Part shown: positions 24,141-36,589 of the stretch, in pieces
Layout of the letters: every line of letters begins with the position of its first letter
Numbering within the stretch: position 1 is the stretch's first letter
Assembly (NCBI GenBank): GCA_963971575.1
Contig: OZ020616.1
Span: 56,403,201-56,467,200 of the forward strand
Source: Liopterus haemorrhoidalis
Lineage: Eukaryota > Arthropoda > Insecta > Coleoptera > Dytiscidae
DNA length: 64,000 nucleotides
Direction: 5' to 3'
The notes under the pieces: model-generated
Seen by the model: the letters and a program-made list of their open reading frames with translations, nothing else
What the model was told of the DNA's origin: nothing
Database searches by the model: none
Position numbers and translations under genes: made by a program

Positions 24141-27100
24141 TTATGTGGGTAATCTAGCAATTTCTGGTACCATGCTCGGTTGATAGGGGTTATTATCTAG
24201 TAACCATTCCCCTAGAAAAATAAGGGGTTCCATCGGCTTCTTTTTTACTGCTTCTGCCAACCCTTTCGATAAAGTTGGGTTCACGTACAGGTTCAAGAAA
24301 TCTGTTACTTCCGATTCTTCACAAAGCAAGGGCTCAATAATCACTGAAAATAAAAAAAAGTTTATTTTTAAGTATCTATTGTCAACTGACAATAACTGAA
24401 ACGCCTCTAGTGAGATTTTGATAAACTGACGGTTGTAGGATAGTCGAGTTTGTGACAAGCATGGGAATATGTTCTTAGAAGTGGAAAGACAGTTAAAGAC
24501 CATTTTAGAGTGTGTTCCTGTGTGTTTCAATAAATATCACATGAAGATACCATTGAACCTGTCAAAAATATCCTACCAAAGTCAGCCATGATGTGAATGC
24601 AGTAGCGCCTCTATCGGTAGTGTCAGATGCCAATAGGGGGTTTCTTTGGTTTAAGCTAAATTAGATTTTCAAATCTAGTATTTTTTACCGGTTGATTAAA
24701 GCAAAACGAAAAAAGAAAAACAGCCTAGATTGGTCAACAGATCGACTCCTATCTTATTGAATGATAACGTTAGACCACACACTGCACAAATGACTGTGGC
24801 AAAACTACAGGTATTGGAGTTGGAACTTCTTCATCATTCTCCATACTCACCAGACCTAGCCCCCATTGACTACCACTTCAACCGCAATTTGGACAACTTT
24901 TTAATAGGAAAATAGTTAAATTCCGACAATGCTGTAAAACTGGCCTTCCAGGAATTAATTGACTTTCGTCCGCTAGGGTTTTATACAGCCTGAACAACCT
25001 GCCGCTTAAATGGCAAAAGTGTATAGACAATATGGGTGCATACTTTGATGAATAAAATAATTCCTGATATTTGCAAGTTATCAACCAACTTTGCCTTTTT
25101 TTCTACAAATTTTATCCTTGACGACCTAATATTTATTTAGCAAATGCTGCAGGCATAAACAATGATATCGTGATTGTTTTCACTCATTTTGCTTTGTAGA
25201 AAAAATAATTTATACTTTTACCACAAAAAACACTATTGCACAGATTGCCGCTTGCTCTAAACTTGGGACGAGTGTGCAGCACAAACTGCACTGCACGATA
25301 ACTGCCGAACGATCTTCGTGCGACACGGAGCACACAGAAACCTTGAATGTTTCTTTTGTAAATTATGCAGAATATGTAAATTATTAGCTTATGCCAAAAG
25401 CACCTTTAATATCAACCTTGTGTGTACCTATTTTCGGACTTACTTTGGGGGAAAAAAAATCTAACATCCCTATTAGCAGTAACCAGATCTGGACTAGCGT
25501 ATAATAAATTATCTTCATCTGCATGAACCCCAAATCTGTGTCTCATACTCCGGGGAAAGAACCATCTTTTCTTCAGCGTGGAATTAGAACCAATGACATC
25601 TCTCCATCTTCTTACACCATCGGATGCTGCTAAGCACATAACTATGATTGGCGCTTCTGACATGGAAACCACATAATAAGGAAAATATAATTTTCCATAG
25701 TGGGCAGAAAAAAATTCTGATGCCTGTTCTGGAGTTAGATGAATTTTCTTTTTCTAAAAATAAATAAATATGTCAATAAATCTGCTCAAAAAAATTAGAG
25801 GAAGATGATTACAAGAAATAAAATACGCAATGATGGTTGATACTGGTGAAGCCAACTCTTGCCTAGGCCGATTACTTTTCAACCGGTCCTTGTATATGCT
25901 TCATTCTACAAAAATATTTGTAGCCCTTTTGTTCTATTGTGAAAATTACTCATGGTTATACTTGATGGGCTATTTTTGGGCATAATCTAGTTCAGCGTTT
26001 CTCAACCGGGGGGCCGTGAAGGCTTCGTCGGGGGGCCGCGAATGCATACAAGATCAAAATATGAAAATATAATAGCAATGGATCTTGCTTGCAATGGACT
26101 CGATCTTGCAAGATATAAATTTTATTCATATTTATAAATACGAGTCTTTAACCGTCGTTAGTATTTATATTCAGATAAATATATCTTTCATAACATAAAT
26201 AAAATAAATATTTTATTTATTAGAGAGATATTGCAAAGTGAAAAAAAGCTGACTTTATTAAAAGAAACCTCTAATAAAGTATCCTGTATTAAAATTTTTC
26301 ATGATGTTTTAAAGAGTGTTATTGCAACGGTGCTCTTGCTTCATACTTTATTTTGACAAATATGCCAAATTGATAGATCGAAATCGTAATGAATATAGAA
26401 GTTAACTGCAACTCTTATATGAGTTAACTGCAACAGACTATTTTTTTCCCATACGGCATACTCGCATACGGCACAACCATTCGCAAAAGGGTTTCGTGAC
26501 ACAATTTCTCGGAGAAGAATAACATCGTCCTCGTATTTAAATCGTCAACGTTTTTTATCTTTAGCTTGCATCATTACTCACAAGAAAAGTCACCAATTTT
26601 TTGTTCGAATTTACTCCGTTGTTAATTTTGAGGTTACATTGACAAGACCTGTCAAAATTAAGGTGCTTTAAATATCAAAAGGCTTTGCCGTTATTTAAAT
26701 TAAATATAGGTTGCCTGTATTTTAATAAAAAAAGAAATTAAGGATATATCAACTGCGCATGCGCACATGTCAAATAAAGGAAAACTTTATTAAAAGATCA
26801 GTAGAACAGAGGTTGCAATAATTCTCTATTATTCTATCTAATTACTTATTTTGATAACTAATTTAAGCTACAGGCTATTTCAAACGTTTAAGCAGAACTA
26901 AATGTAGTATTAATTTTCTAAAGTTGTCACTAGCTAACTTTATAATGAGTCAAATGGGCTTTTGCTAAACAAACTGATCAAAAGCAATCAAAATTCAAGT
27001 TGTACTTTGAAGTAGGTACGACTTAAAAGTGCAATATTTTATATTTTATTTTTTTTATTACTCTCCGAGCTACAGATAACTCAAGAACAAGGATGCGAAT

Positions 27101-29482
27101 GTGTTTAAATCAAAATATAAGGCACTTTGAACACTTGTAAATAAAAATACTTTACTTTCAAGTCGTTGTAGGGAATATAATCGTCATATATATTATAGTT
27201 TTTTGTCAACCGTAAAAGATACTGAAAAAAAGTAAAAGTTGTTTCTTTTGAAAAGCTCTATCCAAAGATACTCAATATGACATACATTCCCATATAACAA
27301 TTCGAAACTGTCCTTAATATCCTGTACTTCCGGAAAATTTCAATACTACCATTTAATGTTTTGTATAAATTTTAGTTCAAAATTTTTCCCAACTTGCTCA
27401 CACGTTGCCTTTTCGAGAAAAATCGTGTTCCCTCTATCTTGATACACCATATATATAGGGGGGCCGCAGACAATATTGATATAATTTCGGGACGTCCCAT
27501 GCCAGAAAAGGTTGAGAAACACTGATCTAGTTAACATGTATCATAGATTTGAACCCACATTCCTGTGCTTTGTAGGCAATCTTCTAACCACGGAGGCACG
27601 TTAACTCAAGGAAACAATTATCAAATCTTATAATAAATCAAATTTGTCGGAACGTTAATACAAAACAAAATAAAATATTTGAAATATTTATAATAAAGAA
27701 AAACTTTAATTTTCATATCCTGATTCATACATCAAGAGAAAGCCACAATTATAAAAACAATTTCACTTTATTCTTAAATTAAAATTATTTTTGAATTATG
27801 TTAAATAGAGTAATAAAAGTAAATGCCTAGCTCTTACTTTTTACTATCATTTTATTCCAATCATTATTGTTTAATTATATGTTTTAAATATTGTTCCGCA
27901 TGTAAGATAGAGCAGATGTTGAACTGGCTTATTAATATAACTTATAATTGTTTAGATATCGATTGTTAATTATTGCAAATTAAATGGTTTTCTTAAATGT
28001 ACAACTTTCTTATTATCTCAGTTGCAATTTTCAAAATCAAAATATCTTCTGCATATTATTACGTAGGTAATCAGAGCAGGATTTACGCTTAGGCAAACCT
28101 GATTGCTTATGGGCGCTGACAAAAAAGGGGCGCTTCTTGTTATACGTATGTATACTGACGTACCGATATGGCAGAGAATGAGCTAGAGTTAAAGAGGATG
28201 ATGGTCAGAGCGGACAAGCACTTTAAAAAGAAAAAACTGGAAGTAAACAGAGATAAGACGAAGGTGATGATGTTTGGAAAGGGGGGAGGGAAGAGAAATA
28301 AAATAAGATGGGGATGTTTAGGGGCAGAAATTGAAGAAGTGAAAAGTATGAAGTACCTCGTATACGTTCTAACGAGGAACAACAGGGCAGAGCAGCACGT
28401 TAAGAGAAAGAGTGAAGAATGGTTATGGGAAAGCTATGGAGCATATGAGAGAGGAGGTTTAACGACAATATTAGGTGGAGGATGAAATTATTTGACGTGA
28501 TAGTGAAGAATATCCTCACGTACGGAGCAGAGAACTGGGGATGGAAAGAATGGGAGATAGTAGAAAGGGTACAAGAGAGATACATGAGATAGATTATGGG
28601 ATTAGACAGAACGGCACCAGAATATATAGTGAGGCAGAAAATGAAGAGGGAAAAGCTGAGAGTGGGAGCCGGAGCGAGGGCGGCGAAGTATGAGGAGAAA
28701 ATCAGGTGGGACGAAAGAAGGAAGATATTAAGAGAATGCTGGGAAGAAAGAATGAATGAACGAAAGGGTAAACTGTTGGAATGGGAATAAACAAGGAAAG
28801 TACTATTGAATATGTGGGATGGACACAAGAAAAGCTGAGCGAAAGAGAAACGGAGGAAGAAACATAATAGAAGAATTGAGGAGGTACAGGAGCAGGAAAG
28901 AACAGTAAGAATAGACAATTCAAGGAATCTGAAAAGGTATAGAGAGATAAGGACGGTAGGAATACCTAAATATTTGAAAGGAAGGAGAGGAAAGGCAGGG
29001 GGCAGAGTTAGGAGGATTACCAGATTAATATGTGGAAATGAAGAACGAAGTAACAGGTATTTGGCAAAACCAGAGGATAGGCATTGCAGAATGTGTAGGA
29101 GGAAGGCGAATCCTTGGAACATCTAACAAAAAGATGTGGAAAGATGATAAAATGGGAGGAAGAGATAAAGGAGCTGTTGAGTGAAGAAGGAAAGGGAGAA
29201 AGATGGGCGAGAGTACTCGAGGAAAGAAGAGAGGGAAGAGAAGCGAAAAAGAGACGAAAGAGGGGTGGAAGAACTGGAGTCAAGAAGGAAGGAGACCGGA
29301 GACGAAAGTCGAAAAGAGAATAGGAAGAAAGAGAGGGACACCGAAGAAAGAATGAAGAAGAAAGAAAATTCATATAAAATTTATTGAATCAAATTTGTAA
29401 TGCATTGTAATTATGTATGATTATTTCTATTTTCATGTAGTAGTTAAAAACCTAAACACCGCAAGGCCTAGGGGAAATAAAG

Positions 29483-29538
<56 letters not shown>

Positions 29539-32500
29539 CTGACGTACCGATAAAATCTGGAACCCTTCAAGAATAATCTTCCTGATGACGACATCTTCAT
29601 ATGGTACTGCATCTGGTTTAATAATGGCAAGGGTTCTCTGCAAGTCTCTGAATTCCAATTCGCTGGATATGGGTTCCGAATAACGAATACTTTCTTGCTC
29701 ATCACAGACGCAAGTTTCAGCACTGCACTGGCAATATCTTCCTCGATAACGAACAGTTCCAAGAGATCTTCCAGAAACGGGAGACAAAAAGTGTTTGGTG
29801 TCTAATTTTGAACGTTCGTCTGATGATATTGAAACCCGTATTGAGGTGCACTAAAAAAGAAATCAGATAAAATAAAAAATATACTTATTTATAACAATAT
29901 TAGTATAAATAAAAATTATACTAAAGGGGAACGAACGGTGAACAATATTATTTTTTGAATTGAACATTTTTAAATAATATGTAAGTTTTACCAAATCAAT
30001 AGATCAATTCTGTGTTGAAATACGAAAACCCATCAATGTTGTGGAGCCACTACTGATGATGATAAAAAAAAAATTGAAGTGAAGTGTGAATTTTCACACA
30101 TTTCAGGGTTTTGTAGGTATTTAATAAGTGTAAGAAGCCAACATAATACTGGATGTCTAGGTATATTTATCACATCAAAATCAACAGTTTTTTTGATAAT
30201 CACTTTTATTCGTTATTTGAGAACTAAGAGCTTCAATTTAATTATTTTAAACAAAATTTAAATAACTTGCCAAATATTCCAGCGTTTTTTTCTGCGTTTG
30301 CTTCGTATTTAAGTCTTCATTAGATTAATAAGAAATATTTTACAGTGTAGAGTGTAGTGCGGTGTGGTGTGAGTAACTCAGTTCGCAAATTCCAAAAAAA
30401 TACACGCACTATCTTAGCTATAAATACAAAAAAATCCATAACATTATTAGCCATAATTTAACCATGAATTAAAAAAATATTAAATTTTGTCAAAAACACA
30501 AAAACTGCCATATTTTTCAAAAACACGATCTGAAATTCCTCTCGTACGTTTCCGGCTCAGATCTATATACATTACCTATAATTTTTTCAGATTTCTAGTT
30601 TAACCCCTTTGGGTAAAAGGGTGCGGGATAAGAACTTTTGAACATTTTTGGCTAAATTCGTGTTAAAAGAAACGTATTTCAAAAAACTATCTATCGTTCC
30701 TTAATCTACGTCTTAAGAGCTTTGTTTTGATACCACACAATAAATTTTTAAAAAACTTTTTTTTTTACACAAAAATATCGACATTTTTCGAAAAACTTAT
30801 CCGATCAAAAATTCCTGTTGAACTATTCCGGTTCCCATCAATGTTCATTACGGGGATTTTTTTCAGTTTTTTAGATCAATCCCTTTGCGAGATAGGGTGG
30901 GAGATAAAAGTTTTTTGACATATTTTTGGCAAAAATCAAATGAAATAAAACGATTTTTCAAAAATTAAAATTTGTTTGTTGATCCACGCATTAAGATTTT
31001 TCATTTAATATGCCACTCAATATTTTTAAAAAATATTAATTTTTTTATTAAATACATATTTGTTTATATTTATCTCGAGATGTGTTTTCTTGAACTCTCA
31101 GTATTTTTCCTACATGGGGCCCAAAAAGTTATATAAGCAGGCCAAATTTCAACTTTCTACATTAAGCAGTTTGGCTACAATTTCTACCGTACAGACAGAC
31201 ACACGCATGAGTGACGTTATAAAGGTTTTTTGGTGGTCATATCTACAAAACCCTAAAAAGAATCGTCGTCATTTTTTATACTTACAGAATCACGAAATAT
31301 GGGTTGCCCAGCTACCAATTTTTCACAAATTTCAGGACCCTACAAAAAATATAAGTTGGCATATATGAAGGATATTTTTTAAAGAAATAATTACAGGACA
31401 AATTTCATCTTGATCAGGATCTAAACACTCTACAACTTTACGCTTGTAAGGAGGAGGAAGTCCTGCCACCAACTTTTCACAAATATCAGGACCCTGAAAA
31501 AAAAATACATTAAAAATATGAAGGATTCATTTAAAAAAATAATATTTACCGGACAACTATCGTCTTTTGATTCGGTATCTAAACAGATTTCGTCTTTTTG
31601 GGGCTCTGCCTGAAAAAAAAATAAATAAATAAATAGAATAACAAAACTATGTGAAGTGTGAATTATCACATATTTCAGAATTGCGAAGGTATTTAGTATT
31701 GCGTAGTTAGAATTTCTACCTAACAGACATGTAGAGAAGTGTTTATATAGGTTTAACTGATGGTCCTATGAAACACTAAAAATTAAAATAAACATACCTT
31801 GCAGGAGCAAGCTGAGAACATGGAATCTAGCTAAAAAATAAATATTGTCAAAAAAAAAGTTACAAATTACCAACATTTTTAAACTTACCGAATATGCTTT
31901 CGGTGGCTGAAACCAAAAAAATATGAGTACAAATATTTTTTTTTATTACATTTTTCTTACATGTTTGGCAAGGTATGCCAAATGGGCAGGGACCGCCATC
32001 CCAGTGAGTTGTCTGCAGTCATCTGGGCCCTAAAAAAGAAATATTAATAGAGAAGGTCCTTTTTTGTAATATTTTTACTTACAGGACAAGGATCTGTTAA
32101 CTGAGCTCCTGTAAATTGGAAGCAGATATCGGTACCCTGAAAAAAATAAATAATAAACTCAGTTACTGTTTTCTTTTGTGCAGATTTGCGCAAACCCAAT
32201 AAAAAAGACAAAGAAATAAATATTTTTTGTCATTACGTATTTTACAAGCGAGGACCTTTTTCTGGTCATTACTTCTGAGTGATTTCCCAATTAGTTCCTA
32301 CCATTTGAAATAATTTCGTAGGACAAGATTTACAATATCCCACTTCAAACTCTATACAGATGGCAGCACATAACGACTACACTAAATAATTCAAAAATTA
32401 TCAGTGGCTCTAAAACAATGGTTTCTGGAAGCGAGCTACCCATCTTCTAGTTTAATGACAAAACACTATCTTAGGTTAGGTTAGTAAGTGTTTGATTAGA

Positions 32501-32924
32501 AGAAGCCGAGCGAAGCGAGCTACCCATCTTCTAGTTTAATGACATAAATAAAAGTTCTGCACAGTCCCACCTGTTTAGAATCTATGTATATTGAACAAAT
32601 GACGTGTGTGTGTGACGCATGCACAGTGTGCAGTGGGATGTTGTAAATCTACACCTTTTCGTCTCCTGAGCCCCTTGTTAGTTCCCCCCCAAATTCATGG
32701 GTGCGCGCCTGTAGCTGACCCTACGTCGTACCACGCCTCCTTGATTGGGAATCACTGGTTTAAATTATAACTTTCGTAGAGGAATAAAATTTCTTACCGG
32801 GCATATTTCACCTTTTTCTTTTTCTATAATGCACTCCCTCGTTGGGCTCTGAAAAATATTAAATTAGTAAACATATTTTAAGAAAATTATTATATTTTAC
32901 TTGAACACAATCTTGTATATTCAT
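24141..32924 (-). CDS. NME5: NME5-like nucleoside diphosphate kinase homologue with Dpy-30 tail, 12 exons, 425 aa
   Basis: Exons in coding order: 32922-32924 start within 32901-32924, 32798-32848, 32083-32136, 31961-32029, 31889-31906, 31798-31830, 31549-31608, 31395-31493, 31286-31339, 29548-29850, 25444-25753, 24141-24343. Total 1278 bases, all phases consistent. Residues 1-154 come from nine tiny phase-0 exons that often begin G-P-D/E and end C-P. Exon 10 adds a Cys-rich linker and the NDK start (TLAIIKPDAV, about 227). Exon 11 carries the rest of the NDK fold; aligned without gaps to NME5, the catalytic histidine is tyrosine 340 (NLLYASPD). The last exon encodes the Dpy-30-like helix pair (KKKPMEPLIFLGEWLLDNNP). 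NME5 proteins sit in axonemal radial spokes (family knowledge). The upstream exons are unlike any NME5 I know. The assignment of the NDK and Dpy-30 parts is firm; the N-terminal arm is inferred from splice sites and phase. Confidence 0.88.
24377..24634 (-). repeat. Dispersed repeat G, second copy
   Basis: Reverse complement of 9952-10208 with few differences over about 257 bases. It lies about 30 bases upstream of the last NME5-like exon. Confidence 0.75.
24715..25130 (+). mobile_element. Mariner C-terminal remnant
   Basis: Encodes LNDNVRPHTA and HHSPYSPDLAPIDYHF, then a stop and frame breaks. Ends with the right inverted repeat ATCCTTGACGACCTAAT. It is the unoccupied counterpart of the hAT insertion at 4130. 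Intron 11 of the NME5-like gene. Confidence 0.75.
25993..27524. mobile_element. hAT element, 1.5 kb, non-autonomous
   Basis: Ends CAGCGTTTCTCAACC and GGTTGAGAAACACTG, flanked by ATCTAGTT at 25985-25992 and 27525-27532. Contains repeat F (27230-27455). No transposase frame. Intron 10 of the NME5-like gene. Confidence 0.88.
27545..27605 (-). repeat. tRNA-like SINE fragment
   Basis: On the minus strand TCCGTGGTTAGAAGATTGCC resembles an A box and GGGTTCAAATC a B box. No cloverleaf is evident. Confidence 0.4.
28169..29534 (+). mobile_element. 5'-truncated LINE with 18-bp target duplication over a splice donor
   Basis: Encodes a degraded reverse-transcriptase C-terminus (LEVNRDKTKVMMF, LTYGAENWGWKE, RHCRMCRRK) with several stops. 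The 3' end passes into an (AT)n tract at 29486-29534. Both sides carry TATACTGACGTACCGATA (28151-28168, 29535-29552). The right copy contains the donor of NME5-like exon 10. Confidence 0.87.
30079..31260 (-). mobile_element. Repeat family A, long copy
   Basis: One end carries GAAGTGTGAATTTTCACAC and CAGGGTTTTGTAGGTAT; the other ACAAAACCCTAAAAA. The shared block with the 831 and 16092 copies is at 31060-31260. It ends about 25 bases from the donor of NME5-like exon 9. Confidence 0.65.
31651..31785 (-). repeat. Repeat family A, short deleted copy
   Basis: GAAGTGTGAATTATCACA start and a degenerate GTCCTATGAAACACTAAAAA end, only about 135 bp long, between NME5-like exons 7 and 6. Confidence 0.5.
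32436..32547 (+). repeat. Short direct duplication
   Basis: GCGAGCTACCCATCTTCTAG followed by TTTAATGACA occurs at about 32437 and again at about 32516, in NME5-like intron 2. Confidence 0.6.
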
Positions 32925-33299
32925 TTTTGTAAAGTCCGAAAATATAAATTTAAAAAAATAAAAATTATAAAATTTTGACAGATTTAAGATCTGTCAAACT
33001 ATTTCCATAGAGATTGCTAATTACTTATTTTGACTTGATATTTGATATCATCACTTCCAAACAAATTGATTGTGTTTGATAAGTATACATACAAAACCCT
33101 AAAAGTGGAACGCAGTTCAAATATTTCTGTCAGTAATTATTAATTTCATTTGCCACAAGCATGTGATTTTGACAGTTGAGTTTTACATTTCACGTTTTGT
33201 GGCTGTCGATCAAGTCTCGCACCGATGAACACGCGAAAACGCATATGAGACCACCACCACATTTTCTGTCTAACTTCGACAACAAACACATCACAATTA

Positions 33300-34620
33300 G
33301 AAAAATAGTGCAAGTTATATTTCTACATTAAACAGTGCAAATTTAATAAAAATAGTGTAAAAAACACATGTGGTATATGGATTATAGATTAATTTTGGGT
33401 TTGCGTAATTTTAAAAAATTTTAACCGATTAAAAAATATTCAAAAATTGTCTTTTAATGAAAATAGTGCCGAAAATATAAAAAATTGAGGATTAAATATA
33501 TTTGTTTGATTAATTTTGGATTTAATTTAAGCCAGTTTAAAACCACAATAACATAATCCTTTTAAAAACTGAATCCTTAAAAAGTATTTTAATGGAAATA
33601 GTGTGGGAACATAAAAACAGTATTTAATAAGGATTTTACACTGATTTTGGATTTAAAATTTTGAAATTAAGGTAGTTTTAATACAATTTAAAGCCGGTTT
33701 AACAAAAATCATTTAAAATTTGTCTTTAAAAGTATGTTTACTGAAAATAGTGCAAGAGAATAATAAAACAGGATTTAATAAACAATTTTAGATTTAAAAT
33801 TTTTGGTTTAGTGTTGTTTTAAGATGATTTAAATCCGGTTTAAGAAACATTTTTTTGGAAATAAAGTTTTTAAAAAGTATTTTAATGAAAATAGTGCAAA
33901 AATTAATATCTAAGGATTTAATAAAATTTTAGACTTTGAATTTTGGGTTTAGTCTTGTTTTAAGATGATTTAAAACCGATTTAAGAAACATTTTTTGGAA
34001 ATAGTGTTTTTAAAAAGTATTTTAATGAAAAGAGTCCTTCAAAATAAAACTGAGAAATAAATTTAAAAAAAAAATACTAATTCTATGGGTTTAGTGCAAT
34101 TTTAATAAAAAGAGTGCAAGTAAATAAAAAACTGAGTATTAAAATTAAAATAAATATCTTATTCTGGGTTAAGTGCAATTTTATTAATTTTATACCGATT
34201 TTAAAAAATAAAAATTGAATATTTAAACATTATTTCAATGAAAATTGTCTTTAAAAAAACAATCCAGAATTTAATAAAAACTATTTTTGGATTTAGTATA
34301 GTAAAAATTTTAAACCGAAAATAAAAATAAATTTTGAAAATTATTTTGAAGAAAAATATCCGAATGGCATCTCTTAATTTTGTTGACTTTCTAGATTAAA
34401 TCATTCTCATTACCTAACGGGCATCAGTCAAGTAAATTCTACCCAAGTATTCAGGATTAGTGAAGTAAAACAGATTTAAAAATCTTTTAAAAAATGTTTT
34501 TAAAAAGGCATTTATTAAAATAGTACAAACAATAAAAAACATAGTATTCTATAGAGATATTCTGGTAATTTGGAGTTTAATGTAGTTTTAAGGCAATTTA
34601 AATCTTTTTTTTTTTTTAAA
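33300..34620 (+). repeat. AT-rich degenerate tandem array, about 130-145 bp period
   Basis: About nine diverged units share TTTTAATGAAAATAGTGCAA, GGATTTAATAAA, TTTTGGGTTTAGT and AAACCGGTTTAAGAAA in the same order. The units start about 380 bases upstream of the NME5-like start codon. No gene seen. Confidence 0.65.
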
Positions 34621-34810
34621 GGCCGTTTATGTTGTATTAAATAATGTGATTTTTTGCCAAATTTACGTTTATTAAAAATTAAACATACTTTTTTATAAAT
34701 TAATGTATAATTTTCAAGGTTTTCCAACAAATTTTCGACATAAGAAAACTATGACCTTAATAATTATAAAAACTGTTTAAATATTAAGTGCGTAAGTAGT
34801 GTAACTTTTA

Positions 34811-34962
34811 GTGAGTAACATTGACAATACCAAAATTTCTAATTTTATTAAACTGTATTTGGACCAAAAATTTTTTAAGTTACTGTGTACGTTTTTATGT
34901 GGGAAAATTTACAAAAAACACTCTTATATGTGCCATGCCCATGCCAAGATTAAAAAAAAGGT
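34811..34962 (+). other. Short open frame before a donor-like site, not callable as a gene
   Basis: An open frame ends AAAAAAAAG before GTAAGTG at 34962. No homology is recognised and no partner exon was found. Confidence 0.15.
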
Positions 34963-35172
34963 AAGTGATTTTTTAAGTAAAAAAAAAAATATATATATAT
35001 ATACATATATTAAGTAATATATAAAGTTAGTGTACAATACAGTGTCGCAGTCAAGGGGGGGGGGCTTGGGCCCCTCCCAGGACCAGCAGATTACATGGTG
35101 CTGCTCAGGAAGTTGAAGATAAAATTTGTTAACCACAACAGTAGTTAATTTTTAAATTACTTCATTGTAAAC

Positions 35173-35481
35173 CAGGGCCGCCCCTAGCATTTGCGGGGCC
35201 TGGGGCAAAACTGGAGTTGCGGGGCCCCAAAACTGGATTTGCGGGGCCCCATCTATATACATATTGAATAACGATATTTTCTTTATTATTATTAACTATT
35301 AACAAAGTACTAATACTTATATTCAATGAAAATATAAATTTTTTCCAACTATTTATAAAACATGGAATAATATTTTGAATGTATTTTATTATTTTATTAC
35401 TTGACGGTCGAAGCGCGGGGCCCTTACAGGCGCGGGGCCTGGGGCAGGTGCCCCACTTGCCCCCGCCTAGGGGCGGCCCTG
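35173..35481. mobile_element. hAT MITE with perfect 8-bp target duplication
   Basis: Ends CAGGGCCGCCCCTAG and CTAGGGGCGGCCCTG, flanked by TTGTAAAC at 35165-35172 and 35482-35489. GGGGCC-rich ends, AT-rich middle. Confidence 0.92.
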
Positions 35482-35589
35482 TTGTAAACAATATTTTTTT
35501 TCTCGTATAAGTAAACATTTTTTTAAGATTGATTACTCTTGATAAAGTGACATAATTATTGTTCAAGTGAAAATACATTACATGTAATT

Positions 35590-35850
35590 GTTAGGTTTTC
35601 GTAGATATAATCAAGAAATCCTTATTACGTCACATGAGTCTGTTCGGTACAAATTGTGCTCAAGCGGCTGATTTAGAGAACTGAACATAAGTAAGAGAAA
35701 TATTGAGACTTCAAAAATATATCCCGCGAAAAATATAAATAAATATGTATTTATCGAAGAAAAAATCAAGTGAAAGTTTTTGATACATGGATTAACAATT
35801 ACATTTTTTTATCAACAAATAATGGAATTATTATTTGATATAAACATCAA
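35590..35850 (+). repeat. Repeat family A, partial copy
   Basis: GGTTTTCGTAGATATAATCAA with the downstream ACGTCACATG and AAATTGTGCTC blocks of the family. Confidence 0.5.
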
Positions 35851-36589
35851 TATCCAACAGCAGGGGTGTCGAACTGATTTGGGTCGCAGTCTATTTTACA
35901 TACAAAATAATAAGCAGTGACGGAACTTTAAATATCCCGAAGGGTTTTTTGACATTTTTTTATAAACAGAAAAGGGGAAGAGAGTATATTTTAAATTTTT
36001 AAATATATTTTTCCCCTAAATATGCTCAAGTGATTTTGATTACCGTTTCAGGGGCCACAAAAAATGAGGTTGAGGGCGGTTTGCGGCCCGCGTGCTCTCG
36101 AAATTTGATTCGGCCCTCCCCAAGACAAAATCTTGGCTGCGCCACTGGTTCAGTATATATATATATATATATTAAATATTTTGGTTGTATTAACCTATTT
36201 TAAGGCTACATTAACTTTTGACTGATTACCCAAAAGTGTATTTTTTTATGTTGTTATATAACAGGATTAAAATTGAGATATCCAAAGTTCAAATCTAAGA
36301 TTAACTAACCTAAAAAGCAGAAAATATTTTCACAATTGCAGTTTACAGTTGTGTAGCTGTTTTATAATAAAAAATGCAGTTAGTGTCAATTGTATTTCTT
36401 TTATTGTTTAATTAAACAATTCATGTGACAATCAACTAAAAAGGTTGAAAAGAAGGGTAAACATTGTAGATCTCAAAAGTTAATACACAAAAGTGACAAA
36501 CTAAAATGGCATTGTAAATAATTACACTGAATAATGGACACATTTTTTAAATAAATCGACTAAGGTCTATCTCTTTAATATTATTTGTC

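Noticed and set aside
24141..24530. Single-exon 129-residue gene
   Set aside because: The upstream part is repeat G; the true exon starts at 24343 after a TTTTCAG acceptor.
28400..29122. 240-codon minus-strand frame
   Set aside because: Antisense of a purine-rich LINE remnant; Leu/Ser-rich and without motifs.
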